Below are positions 12,076 through 25,700 of a stretch of 64,000 nt of DNA, piece by piece; position 1 is the stretch's first letter; each line of letters starts with the position of its first letter. The stretch lies in the NCBI RefSeq assembly GCF_051401765.1, contig NW_027480423.1:13640001-13704000 (forward strand), written 5' to 3'. Origin of the DNA: Calliopsis andreniformis. Taxonomy: Eukaryota; Arthropoda; Insecta; Hymenoptera; Andrenidae. A model generated the notes under the pieces. The model did not search any database. It worked only from the letters and a program-made list of their open reading frames with translations, and was not told where the DNA came from. The translations under genes were made by a program, and so were the position numbers.

Positions 12076-14039
12076 AGAAGCATAAAATACAGGAAAGAAT
12101 CAAAGTTTTTCCATCGTATAACAGGAATAACTGCAAACAGTATGAAAGTACTGGTCATTTCTACGTTCCGGGTAACCTAGGTTTCACGCTAGGGCGTTGC
12201 TCCACCAGATCGAATAGCTAGGGACTTAGAATTCAACGCCTTAAGAATAAAATACAATATAAGTACAACAGCTTTTCCATCGTATAAAATGAATAAATGC
12301 AACCAGTGTGAAAGTTATGGTCATTTCAACTTTTCGGGCGACCTAGGCTTCACCCTAGGGCGTTGTTCCAACAGATTGAATAGTTAGGGCATTAGAAGTC
12401 AATGCCCGAAGCATGAAATACATTATAAGTACAACAGTTTTTCCATCATATAAAACGAATAATTGCAACTAGTATGAAAGTTATGGTCACTTCTACTTTC
12501 CGGGCAACCTAGGCTTCACCCTAGGGCGTTGCTCCAACAGATTGAATAGTTAGGGCCTTAGAAGTCAATGCCCGAAGCATAAAATGCAATAAAAATACAA
12601 CAGAGTTTCCATCATATAACAGGAATAATTGCAACCAGTTTGAAAGTGATGGTCATTTCTACGTACCGGGCAACCTAGGCTTCACTCGAGGGCGTTGCTC
12701 CACCAGATCGAATAGTTAGGGCCTTAGAAGTCAATGCCCGAAGCATAAAGTACATTATAAGTATAACAGTTTTTCCATCATATAAAACGAATAATTGCAG
12801 CTAGTATGAAAGTTATGGTCATTTCTACTTTCCGGGCAACCTAGGCTTCACCCTAGGGCGTTGTTCCACCTGATGGAATAGTTAGGGCCTAAGAAGTCAA
12901 CGCCAGAAGCATAAAATACGATATAAATACAACAGCTTTTCCATCGTATAAAACGAATAATTGCAACCAGTGTGAAAGTAATGGTCATTTCTACGTTCCG
13001 AGCGCCCTAGGTGTCACTCTAGGGCGTTGCTCCACCACATCTAATAGCTACGGCCTTAGAAGTCAACGACAGAAGCAAAAAATACGATATAAATACAACA
13101 GCTTTTCCATCGTATAAAAGGAATAATTGCAAACAGTGTGAAAGAAATGGTCATTTCTACGATCCGGGAAACCGAGGCTTCACTCTACGGCGTTGTTCCA
13201 CCACATCTAATAGCTACGGCCTAAGAAGTCAACGCCAGAAGCATAAAATACGATATAAATACAACAGCTTTTCCATCGTATAAAACGAATAATTGCAACC
13301 AGTTTGAAAGTGATGGTCATTTCTACGTGCCGGGCAACCTAGGCTTCACTCTAGGGCGTTGCTCCACCAGATCAAACAGTTAGGGCCTTAGAAGTCAACG
13401 CCCGAAGCATAAAATACAAAATAAATAGAACAGTTTTTCGATTGTATAAAACGAATAATTGCTACCAGTGTAAAAGTTATGGTCATTTCTACGTTCCGGG
13501 CAACCTAGGCTTCACCCTAGGGCGTCGTTCCACCAAATCGAATAGTTCGGGCCTAAGGAGTGAACGCCAGAAGAATAAAATACAATATAAATATAACAGT
13601 TTTTCCATCGTATAAAACGAATAGTAGCAACCAGTGTGAAAGTTATGGTCATTTCTACGTTCCGGGTAACCTAGGTTTCACTCTAGGGCGTTGCTCCACC
13701 AGATCGAATAGTTACGGCCTTAGAAGTCAACGCCAGAAGCATAAAATACGATATAAATACAACAACTTTTCCATCGTATAAAACGAATAATTGCAACCAG
13801 TTTGAAGGTGTTGGTCATTTCTACGTATCGGGCAACCTAGGCTTCACTCTAGTGCGTAGCTCCACCAGACGAAACAGTTAGGGCCTTAGAAGTCAACGCC
13901 CGGAGCATAAAATACAAAATAAATAGAACAGTTATTCCATTGTATAAAATGCATAATTGCTACCAGTGTAAAAGTTATGGTCATTTCTACGTTCCGGGCA
14001 ACCTAGGCTTCACCCTAGGGCGTTGCTCCACCAAATCGA
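12046..14039 (+). repeat. Higher-order repeat zone B, copy 1 (short form, ~12 monomers)
   Basis: It begins with the monomer carrying a degraded start (CAAAGTTTTTCC) and follows the order seen again from 14,040 and from 16,860. The first part (12,057-12,720) matches at an offset of about 1990 bp and the second part (about 12,720-13,935) at about 2157 bp, so this copy lacks one monomer that the next copy has near 14,715-14,880. Its last 600 bp (13,440-14,040) recurs at about 16,260-16,860. Confidence 0.8.
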
Positions 14040-16859
14040 ATAGCTAGGTCCTTAGAAGTCAACGCCAGAAGCATAAAATACAGTAAAGAAGCAAAGTTTT
14101 TCCATCGTATAACAGGAATAACTGCAAACAGTATGAAAGTACTGGTCATTTCTACGTTCCCGGTAACCTAGGTTTCACGCTAGGGCGTTGCTCCACCAGA
14201 TCGAATAGCTAGGGACTTAGAATTCAACGCCTTAAGAATAAAATACAATATAAGTACAACAGCTTTTCCATCGTATAAAATGAATAATTGCAACCAGTGT
14301 GAAAGTTATGGTCATTTCAACTTTTCGGGCGACCTAGGCTTCACCCTAGGGCGTTGCTCCAACAGATTGAATAGTTAGGGTATTAGAAGTCAATGCCCGA
14401 AGCATAAAATACATTATAAGTACAACAGTTTTTCCATCATATAAAACGAATAATTGCAACTAGTATGAAAGTTATGGTCACTTCTACTTTCCGGGCAACC
14501 TAGGCTTCACCCTAGGGCGTTGCTCCAACAGATTGAATAGTTAGGGCCTTAGAAGTCAATGCCCGAAGCATAAAATGCAATAAAAATACAACAGAGTTTC
14601 CATCATATAACAGGAATAATTGCAACCAGTTTGAAAGTGATGTTCATTTCTACGTACCGGGCAACCTAGGCTTCACTCGAGGGCGTTGCTCCACCAGATC
14701 GAATAGTTAGGGCCTTAGAATTCAAGGCCTTAAGAATAAAATACAATATAAGTACAACAGTTTTTCCATCGTATAAAATGAATAATTGCAACCAGTGTGA
14801 AAGATATGGTCATTTCAACTTTTCGGGCGACCTAGGCTTCACCCTACGGCGTTGCTCCAACAGATTGAATAGTTAGGGCCTTAGAAGTCAATGCCCGAAG
14901 CATAAAATACATTATAAGTATAACAGTTTTTCCATCATATAAAACGAATAATTGCAGCTAGTATGAAAGTTATGGTCATTTCTACTTTCCGGGCAACCTA
15001 GGCTTCACCCTAGGGCGTTGTTCCACCTGATGGAATAGTTAGGGCCTAAGAAGTCAACGCCAGAAGCATAAAATACGATATAAATACAACAGCTTTTCCA
15101 TCGTATAAAACGAATAATTGCAACCAGTGTGAAAGTAATGGTCATTTCTACGTTCCGGGCACCCTAGGTGTCACTCTATGGCGTTGCTCCACCACATCTA
15201 ATAGCTACGGCCTTAGAAGTCAACGACAGAAGCAAAAAATACGATATAAATACAACAGCTTTTCCATCGTATAAAAGGAATAATTGCAAACAGTGTGAAT
15301 GAAATGGTCATTTCTACGACCCGGGAAACCGAGGCTTCACTCTACGGCGTTGTTCCACCACATCTAATAGCTACGGCCTAAGAAGTCAACGCCAGAAGCA
15401 TAAAATACGATATAAATACAACAGCTTTTCCATCGTATAAAACGAATAATTGCAACCAGTTTGAAAGTGATGGTCATTTCTACGTACCGGGCAACCTAGG
15501 ATTCACTCTAGGGCGTTGCTCCACCAGATCAAACAGTTAGGGCGTTAGAAGTCAACGCCCGAAGCATAAAATACAAAATAAATAGAACAGTTTTTCGATT
15601 GTATAAAACGAATAATTGCTACCAGTGTAAAAGTTATGGTCATTTCTACGTTCCGGGCAACCTAGGCTTCACCCTAGGGCGTCGTTCCACCAAATCGAAT
15701 AGTTCGGGCCTAAGGAGTGAACGCCAGAAGGATAAAATACAATATAAATATAACAGTTTTTCCATCGTATAAAACGAATAGTAGCAACCAGTGTGAAAGT
15801 TATGGTCATTTCTACGTTCCGGGTAACCTAGGTTTCACTCTAGGGCGTTGCTCCACCAGATCGAATAGTTACGGCCTTAGAAGTCAACGCCAGAAGCATA
15901 AAATACGATATAAATACAACATTTTCCATCGTATAAAACGAATAATTGCAACCAGTTTGAAGGTGTTGGTCATTTCTACGTATCGGGCAACCTAGGCTTC
16001 ACTATAGTGCGTTGCTCCACCAGACGAAACAGTTAGGGCCTTAGAAGTCAACGCCCGAAGCATAAAATACAAAATAAATAGAACAGTTATTCCATTGTAT
16101 AAAACGCATAATTGCTACCAGTGTAAAAGTTATGGTCATTTCTACGTTCCGGGCAACCTAGGCTTCACCCTAGGGCGTTGTTCCAACAGATTGAATAGTT
16201 AGGGTCTTAGAAGTCAACGCCCGAAGCATAAAATACAAGGTAAATAGAACAGTTTTTCCATCGTATAAAACGAATAATTGCTGCCAGTGTAAAAGTTATG
16301 GTCAATTCTACGTTCCGGGCAACCTAGGCTTCACCCTAGGGCGTCGTTCCACCAAATCGAATAGTTCGGGCCTAAGGAGTGCACGCCAGAAGAATAAAAT
16401 ACAATATAAATATAACAGTTTTTCCATCGTATAAAACGAATAGTAGCAACCAGTGTGAAAGTTATGGTCATTTCTACGTTCCGGGTAACCTAGGTTTCAC
16501 TCTAGGGCGTTGCTCCACCAGATCGAATAGTTACGGCCTTAGGAGTCAACGCCAGAAGCATAAAATACGATATAAATAAAACAACTTTTCCATCGTATAA
16601 AACGAATAATTGCAACCAGTTTGAAGGTGTTGGTCATTTCTACGTATCGGGCAACCTAGGCTTCACTCCAGTGCGTAGCTCCACCAGACCAAAACAGTTA
16701 GGGCCTTAGAAGTCAACGCCCGGAGCATAAAATACAAAATAAATAGAACAGTTATTCCATTGTATAAAATGCATAATTGCTACCAGTGTAAAAGTTATGG
16801 TCATTTCTACGTTCCGGGCAACCTAGGCTTCACCCTAGGGCGTTGCTCCACCAAATCGA
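14040..16859 (+). repeat. Higher-order repeat zone B, copy 2 (17 monomers, 2820 bp)
   Basis: Bases 14,041-14,280 are identical to 16,861-17,100, and the agreement continues at offset 2820 (17 x 166 = 2822, less 2). Diagnostic variants shared by both copies include GATCCGGG- or GACCCGGGAAACCGAGGC at about 15,319 and 18,139, and the diverged CGTCGTTCCACCAAATCG monomer. The copies differ by scattered single bases and a 2-base shortening at about 15,921 (AACATTTTCC instead of AACAACTTTTCC). Confidence 0.85.
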
Positions 16860-19160
16860 ATAGCTAGGTCCTTAGAAGTCAACGCCAGAAGCATAAAATA
16901 CAGTAAAGAAGCAAAGTTTTTCCATCGTATAACAGGAATAACTGCAAACAGTATGAAAGTACTGGTCATTTCTACGTTCCCGGTAACCTAGGTTTCACGC
17001 TAGGGCGTTGCTCCACCAGATCGAATAGCTAGGGACTTAGAATTCAACGCCTTAAGAATAAAATACAATATAAGTACAACAGCTTTTCCATCGTATAAAA
17101 TGAATAATTGCAACCAGTGTGAAAGTTATGGTCATTTCAACTTTTCGGGCGACCTAGGCTTCACCCTAGGGCGTTGCTCCAACAGATTGAATAGTTAGGG
17201 TATTAGAAGTCAATGCCCGAAGCATAAAATACATTATAAGTACAACCGTTTTTCCATCATATAAAACGAATAATTGCAACTAGTATGAAAGTTATGGTCA
17301 CTTCTACTTTCCGGGCAACCTAGGCTTCACCCTAGCGCGTTGCTCCAACAGATTGAATAGTTAGGGCCTTAGAAGTCAATGCCCGAAGCATAAAATGCAA
17401 TAAAAATACAACAGAGTTTCCATCATATAACAGGAATAATTGCAACCAGTTTGAAAGTGATGGTCATTTCTACGTACCGGGCAACCTAGGCTTCACTCGA
17501 GGGCGTTGCTCCACCAGATCGAATAGTTAGGGCCTTAGAATTCAAGGCCTTAAGAATAAAATACAATATAAGTACAACAGTTTTTCCATCGTATAAAATG
17601 AATAATTGCAACCAGTGTGAAAGATATGGTCATTTCAACTTTTCGGGCGACCTAGGCTTCACCCTAGGGCGTTGCTCCAACAGATTGAATAGTTAGGGCC
17701 TTAGAAGTCAATGCCCGAAGCATAAAATACATTATAAGTATAACAGTTTTTCCATCATATAAAACGAATAATTGCAGCTAGTATGAAAGTTATGGTCATT
17801 TCTACTTTCCGGGCAACCTAGGCATCACCCTAGGGCGTTGTTCCACCTGATGGAATAGTTAGGGCCTAAGAAGTCAACGCCAGAAGCATAAAATACGATA
17901 TAAATACAACAGCTTTTCCATCGTATAAAACGAATAATTGCAACCAGTGTGAAAGTAATGGTCATTTCTACGTTCCGGGCACCCTAGGTGTCACTCTATG
18001 GGGTTGCTCCACCACATCTAATAGCTACGGCCTTAGAAGTCAACGACAGAAGCAAAAAATACGATATATATACAACAGCTTTTCCATCGTATAAAAGGAA
18101 TAATTGCAAACAGTGTGAAAGAAATGGTCATTTCTACGACCCGGGAAACCGAGGCTTCACTCTACGGCGTTGTTCCACCACATCTAATAGCTACGGCCTA
18201 AGAAGTCAACGCCAGAAGCATAAAATACGATATAAATACAACAGCTTTTCCATCGTATAAAACGAATAATTGCAACCAGTTTGAAAGTGATGGTCATTTC
18301 TACGTACCGGGCAACCTAGGATTCACTCTAGGGCGTTGCTCCACCAGATCAAACAGTTAGGGCCTTAGAAGTCAACGCCCGAAGCATAAAATACAAAATA
18401 AATAGAACAGTTTTTCGATTGTATAAAACGAATAATTGCTACCAGTGTAAAAGTTATGGTCATTTCTACGTTCCGGGCAACCTAGGCTTCACCCTAGGGC
18501 GTCGTTCCACCAAATCGAATAGTTCGGGCCTAAGGAGTGAACGCCAGAAGGATAAAATACAATATAAATATAACAGTTTTTCCTTCGTATAAAACGAATA
18601 GTAGCAACCAGTGTGAAAGTTATGGTCATTTCTACGTTCCGGGTAACCTAGGTTTCACTCTAGGGCGTTGCTCCACCAGATCGAATAGTTACGGCCTTAG
18701 AAGTCAACGCCAGAAGCATAAAATACGATATAAATACAACAACTTTTCCATCGTATAAAACGAATAATTGCAACCAGTTTGAAGGTGTTGGTCATTTCTA
18801 CGTATCGGGCAACCTAGGCTTCACTCTAGTGCGTTGCTCCACCAGACGAAACAGTTAGGGCCTTAGAAGTCAACGCCCGAAGCATAAAATACAAGATAAA
18901 TAGAACTGTTATTCCATTGTATAAAACGCATAATTGCTACCAGTGTAAAAGTTATGGTCATTTCTACGTTCCGGGCAACCTAGGCTTCACCCTAGGGCGT
19001 TGCTCCAACAGATTGAATAGTTAGGGTCTTAGAAGTCAACGCCCGAAGCATAAAATACAAGGTAAATAGAACAGTTTTTCCATCGTATAAAACGAATAAT
19101 TGCTACCAGTGTGAAAGTTATGGTCAATTCTACGTTCCGGGCAACCTAGGCTTCACCCTA
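16860..19160 (+). repeat. Higher-order repeat zone B, copy 3 (partial, ~14 monomers)
   Basis: It repeats 14,040-16,340 at offset 2820. The match stops near 19,160, where this copy continues GGCCGTTGGTCCACCAG and its counterpart at about 16,340 has GGGCGTCGTTCCACCAA. Beyond this point the array changes to zone C monomers. Confidence 0.83.
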
Positions 19161-22100
19161 GGCCGTTGGTCCACCAGATCGAATAGTTAGGGCCTAAGAA
19201 GTGAACGCCAGAAGCATAAAATAAGATATAAATACAACAGGTTTTCCATCATATAAAACGAATAATAGCAACCAGTATGAAAGTTATGGTCATTTCTATT
19301 TTCCGGGCAACCTAGGCTTCACCCTAGGGCGTTGCTCCAACAGATTGAATAGTTAGGGCCTTAGAAGTCATTGCCCGAAGCATAAAATGCAATAAAAATA
19401 CAACAGTTTTTCCATCGTATAACAGGATTAATTGCAACCAGTTTGAAAGTGATGGTCATTTCTACGTTCCGGGCAACCTAGGCTTCACTCTAGGGCGTTG
19501 CTCCACCAGATCGAATAGTTAGGGCCTAAGAAGTGAACGCCAGAAGCATAAAATACAATATAAATACAACAGCTTTTCCATCGTATAAAACGAATAATTG
19601 CAACCAGTGTGAAAGTAATGGTCATTCCTACGTTCCGAGCACCCTAGGCGTCACTCTAGGGCGTTGCTCCACCACATCTAATAGCTACGGCCTTAGATGT
19701 CAACGCCAGACGCATAAAATACAATATAAATACACCAGCTTTACCATCGTATAAAACGAATAATTGCAACCAATGTGAAAGTTATGGTCATTTCTACATT
19801 CCGAGCAACCTAGGCTTCACCCTAGGGCGTTGCTCCACCAGATCGAATAGTTACGGCCTTAGAAGTCAACGCCAGAAGCATAAAATGCGATATAAATACA
19901 ACAGCTTTTCCATCGTATAAAAGGAATAATTGCAAACAGTGTGAAAGTAATGGTCATTTCTACGTTCCGGGCAACCTAGGCTTCACTCTACGGCGTTGTT
20001 CCACCAGATCGAATAGTTAGGGCCTAAGAAGTCAACGCTAGAAGCATAAAATACAATATAAATATAACAGTTTTTCCATCTTATAAAACGAATAATAGCA
20101 ACCAGTGTGAAAGTTATGGTCATTTCCAAGTTCCGGGCAACCTAGGCTTCACTCTAGGGCGTTGCTCCACCAGATCATGCAGTTAGGGCCTTAGAAGCCA
20201 ACGCCCGAAGCATAAAACACAAAATAATAGAACAGTTTTCCCATTGTACAAAACGAATAATTGCTACCAGTGTAAAATTTATGGTCAATTCTACGTTCCG
20301 GGCAACCTAGGCTTCACCCTAGGGCGTTGTTCCACCAGATCGAATAGTTCGGGCCTAAGAAGTGAACGCCAGAAGAATAAAATACAATATAAATATAACA
20401 GTTTTTCCATCGTATAAAACGAATAATTGCTACCAGTGTAAAAGTTATGGTCATTTCTACGTTCCGGGCGACCTAGGCTTCACACTAGGCCGTTGGTCCA
20501 CCAGATCGAATAGTTAGGGCCTAAGAAGTGAACGCCAGAAGCATAAAATAAGATATAAATACAACAGGTTTTCCATCATATAAAACGAATAATAGCAACC
20601 AGTATGAAAGTTATGGTCATTTCTATTTTCCGGGCAACCTAGGCTTCACCCTAGGGCGTTGCTCCAACAGATTGAATAGTTAGGGCCTTAGAAGTCATTG
20701 CCCGAAGCATAAAATGCAATAAAAATACAACAGTTTTTCCATCGTATAACAGGATTAATTGCAACCAGTTTGAAAGTGATGGTCATTTCTACGTTCCGGG
20801 CAACGTAGGCTTCACTCTAGGGCGTTGCTCCACCAGATCGTATAGTTAGGGCCTAAGAAGTGAACGCCAGAAGCATAAAATACAATATAAATACAACAGC
20901 TTTTCCATCGTATAAAACGAATAATTGCAACCAGTGTGAAAGTAATGGTCATTCCTACGTTCCGAGCACCCTAGGCGTCACTCTAGGGCGTTGCTCCACC
21001 ACATCTAATAGCTACGGCCTTAGATGTCAACGCCAGACGCATAAAATACAATATAAATACAACAGCTTTACCATCGTATAAAACGAATAATTGCAACCAA
21101 TGTGAAAGTTATGGTCATTTCTACATTCCGAGCAACCTAGGCTTCACCCTAGGGCGTTGTTCCTCCTGATGGAATAGTTAGGGCCCAAGAAGTCAACGCC
21201 AGAAGCATAAAATACGATATAAATAGAACAGCTTTTCCATCGTATAAAACGAATAATTGCAACCAGTTTGAAAGTGAGGGTCATTTCTACGTACCGGGCA
21301 ACCTAGGCTTCACTATAGGGCGTTGCTCCACCAGGTCAAACAGTTAGGGCCTTAGAAGCCAACGCCCGAAGCATTAAATACAAAATAAATAGAACAGTTT
21401 TTCCATTGTATAAAACGAATAATTGCTACCAGTGTAAAAGTTATGGTCATTTCTACGTTCCGGGCGACCTAGGCTTCACACTAGGCCGTTGGTCCACCAG
21501 ATCGAATAGTTAGGGCCTAAGAAGTGAACGCCAGAAGCATAAAATAAGATATAAATACAACAGGTTTTCCATCATATAAAACGAATAATAGCAACCAGTA
21601 TGAAAGTTATGGTCATTTCTATTTTCCGGGCAACCTAGGCTTCACCCTAGGGCGTTGCTCCAACAGATTGAATAGTTAGGGCCTTAGAAGTCATTGCCCG
21701 AAGCATAAAATGCAATAAAAATACAACAGTTTTTCCATCGTATAACAGGATTAATTGCAACCAGTTTGAAAGTGATGGTCATTTCTACGTTCCGGGCAAC
21801 GTAGGCTTCACTCTAGGGCGTTGCTCCACCAGATCATATAGTTAGGGCCTAAGAAGTGAACGCCAGAAGCATAAAATACAATATAAATACAACAGCTTTT
21901 CCATCGTATAAAACGAATAATTGCAACCAGTGTGAAAGTAATGGTCATTCCTACGTTCCGAGCACCCTAGGCGTCACTCTAGGGCGTTGCTCCACCACAT
22001 CTAATAGCTACGGCCTTAGATGTCAACGCCAGACGCATAAAATACAATATAAATACAACAGCTTTACCATCGTATAAAACGAATAATTGCAACCAATGTG

Positions 22101-22720
22101 AAAGTTATGGTCATTTCTACATTCCGAGCAACCTAGGCTTCACCCTAGGGCGTTGCTCCACCAGATCGAATAGTTACGGCCTTAGAAGTCAACGCCAGAA
22201 GCATAAAATGCGATATAAATACAACAGCTTTTCCATCGTATAAAACGAATGATTGCTACCAGTGTGAAAGTTATGGTCATTTCTACTATCCGGGCAACCT
22301 AGGCCTCAGCCTAGGGCGTTGTTCCTCCTGATGGAATAGTTAGGGCCCAAGAAGTCAACGCCAGAAGCATAAAATACGATATAAATAGAACAGCTTTTCC
22401 ATCGTATAAAACGAATAATTGCAACCAGTTTGAAAGTGATGGTCATTTCTACGTACCGGGCAACCTAGGCTTCACTATAGGGCGTTGCTCCACCAGGTCA
22501 AACAGTTAGGGCCTTAGAAGCCAACGCCCGAAGAATTAAATACAAAATAAATAGAAGAGTTTTTCCATTGTATAAAACGAATAATTGCTACCTGTGTAAA
22601 AGTTAGTGTCATTTCCACGTTCCGGGCGACCTAGGCTTCACCCTAGGCCGTTGTTCCACCAGATCGAATAGTTAGAGCCTAAGAAGTGAACGCCAGAAGC
22701 ATAAAATACAATATAAATAC
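19161..22720 (+). repeat. Zone C: 8-mer and 6-mer local amplifications
   Basis: The block at about 19,160-19,800 recurs at 20,490-21,125 (offset 1327, 8 monomers) and again 996 bp (exactly 6 monomers) further on. A shared signature is the tract AAAATAAGATATAAATACAA followed by GGTTTTCC, at about 19,218, 20,545 and 21,541. The 996-bp tandem match runs from about 20,430-21,150 to 21,426-22,146. After 22,146 the sequence first follows the 19,800 version and then, from about 22,320, the 21,160 version, so at least two exchanges are recorded here. Confidence 0.8.
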
Positions 22721-22740
22721 AACAGTTTTTCCATCATATA

Positions 22741-25700
22741 AAACGAATAATTGCAACCAGTATGAATGTTATGGTCATTTCTACTTTCCGGGCAACCTAG
22801 GCTTCACCCTAGGGCGCTGCTCCAACAGATTGTATAGTTAGGGCCTTAGAAGTCAATGCCCGAAGCATAAAATGCAATAAAAATACAACAGTTTTTCCAT
22901 CATATAACAGGAATAATTGCAACCAATTTGAAAGTGATGGTCATTTATACGTACCGGGCAACCTAGGCATCACTCGAGGGCGTTGCTCAACCAGATCGAA
23001 TAGTTAGGGCCTTAGAAGTCAACGCCCGAAGCATAAAATACAGAATAAATAGAACAGTTTTTCCATTGTATAAAACGAATAATTGCTACCAGTGTGAAAG
23101 TTATGGTCATTTCTACTTTCCGGGCAACCTAGGCTTCACCCTAGGGCGTTGCTCCAACAGATTGAATAGTTAGGGTCTTAGAAGTCAACGCCCGAAGCAT
23201 AAAATACAAGGTAAATAGAACAGTTTTTCCATCATATAAAACGAATAATTGCTACCAGTGTAAAAGTTATGGTCAACTCTACGTTCCGGGCAACCTAGGC
23301 TTCACCCTAGGCCGTTGTTCCACCAGATCGAATAGTTAGGGCCTAAGAAGTGAACGCCAGAAGCGTAAAATAAGATATAAATACAACAGGTTTTCCATCA
23401 TATAAAACGAATAATTGCAACCAGTATGAAAGTTATGGTCATTTCCATTTTCCGGGCAACCTAGGCTTCACCCTAGGGCGTTGCTCCAACAGATTGAATA
23501 TTTAGGGCCTTAGAAGTCAATGCCCGAAGCATAAAATGCAATAAAAATACAACAGTTTTTCCATCGTATAACAGGATTAATTGCAACCAGTTTGAAAGTG
23601 ATGGTCATTTCTACGTTCCGGGCAACCTAGGCTTCACTCTAGGGCGTTGCTCCACCAGATCGAATAGTTAGGGCCTAAGAAGTGAACGCCAGAAGCATAA
23701 AATACAATATAAATGCAACAGTTTTTCCATCGTATAAAACGAATAATTGCAACCAGTGTGAAAGTAATGGTCATTTCTACGTTCCGAGCCCCCTAGGCGT
23801 CACTCTAGGGCCTTGCTCCACCACATCTAATAGCTACGGCCTTAGAAGTCAACGCCAGAGGCATAAAATACAGTATAAATACAACAGCATTTCCATCGTA
23901 TAAAACGAATGATTGCAACCAGTGTGAAAGTAATGGTCATTTCTACATTCCGAGCAACCTAGGCTTCACTCTAGGGCGCTGCTGCACCAGATCGAATAGT
24001 TAGGTCGTTAGATGTCAACGCCAGAAGCATAAAATACGATATAAATGCAACAGCTTTTCCATTGTATAAAAGGAATAATTGCAAACAGTGTGAAAGTAAT
24101 GGTCATTTCTACGTTCCGGGCAACCTAGGCTTCACTCTACGGTGTTGTTCCACCAGATCGAATAGTTAGGGCCTAAGAAGTGAACGCCCGAAGCATTAAA
24201 TTCAAACAAATAGAACAGTTTTTCCATTGTATAAAACGAATAATTGCTACCAGTGTAAAAGTTATGGTCATTTCTACGTTCCGGGCAACCTAGGTTTCAC
24301 TCCAGGGCGTTGCTCCTCCAGATCGAATAGTTACGGCCTAAGAAGTCAACGCCAGAAGCATAAAATACGATGAAGATGCAACAGTTTTTCCATCGTATAA
24401 AACGAATAATTGCAACCAGTGTGAAAGTTATGGTCATTTCTACATTCCGAGCAACCTAGGCTTCACTCTAGGGCGTTGCTCCGCCAGATCGAATAGTTAC
24501 GTCCTTAGAAGTCAACGCCAGAAGCATAAAATACGATATAAATACAACAGTTTTCCATCGTATAAAAGGAGTAATTGCAAACAGTGTGAAAGTAATGGTC
24601 ATTTCTACGTTCCGGGCAACCTAGGCTTCACTCTACGGCGTTGTTCCACCAGATCGAATAGTTAGGGCCTAAGAAGTCAACGCTAGAAGCATAAAATACA
24701 ATATAAATATAACAGTTTTTCCATCTTATAAAACGAATAATAGCAACCAGTGTGAAAGTTATGGTCATTTCCAAGTTCCGGGCAACCTAGGCTTCACTCT
24801 AGGGCGTTGCTCCACCAGATCATGCAGTTAGGGCCTTAGAAGCCAACGCCCGAAGCATAAAACACAAAATAAATAGAACGGTTTTTCCATTGTATAAAAC
24901 GAATAATTGCTACCAGTGTAAAAGTTATGGTCATTCCTACGTTCCGGGCAGCCTAGGCTTCACACTAGGGCGTTGCTCCACCAGTTCAAACAGTTAGGGC
25001 CTTAGAAGTCAACGCCCGAAGCATTAAATTCAAAATAAATAGAACAGCTTTTCCATTGTATAAAACGAATAATTGCTACCAGTGTAAAATTTATTGTCAT
25101 TTCTACGTTCCGGGCAACCTAGGTTTCACTCCAGCGCCTTGCTCCTCCAGATCGAATAGTTGCGGCCTAAGCAGTCAACGCCAGAAGCATAAAATACGAG
25201 AAAGATGCAACAGTTTTTCCATCGTATAAAACGAATAATTGCAACCAGTGTGAAAGTTATGGTCATTTCTACATTCCGAGCAACCTAGGCCTCACTCTAG
25301 GGCGTTGTTCCACCAGATCGAATAGTTAGGGCCTTAGATGTCAGCGCCCGAAGCATAAAACACAAAATAATAGAACAGTTTTCCCATTGTACAAAACGAA
25401 TAATTGCTACCAGTGTAAAATTTATGGTCAATTCTACGTTCCGGGCAACCTAGGCTTCACCCTAGGCCGTTGTTCCACCAGATCGAATAGTTAGAGCCTA
25501 AGAAGTGAACGCCAGAAGCATAAAATACAATATAAATACAACAGGTTTTCCATCCTATAAAATGAATAATTGCAACCAGTATGAAAGTTATGGTCATTTC
25601 TACGTTCCGAGCTCCCTAGGCGTCACTCTAGGGCGTTGCTCCACCAGATCGAATAGTTACGGCCTTAGAAGTCAACGCCAGAAGCATAAAATACGATATA

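Larger units (their letters stand above)
11934..12098 (+). repeat. Representative single monomer
   Basis: This unit is given as an example of the basic repeat. It starts with ACAACAG at 11934, has TATAAAA at 11952-11958, TTCTACGTTCCGGG at 11994-12007, the CCTAGG dyad at 12007-12035, and CAACGCC at 12069-12075. It is 165 bp rather than 166 because the junction with the next monomer lacks one base. The next unit has a degraded start (TCAAAG instead of ACAACAG). Confidence 0.9.
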
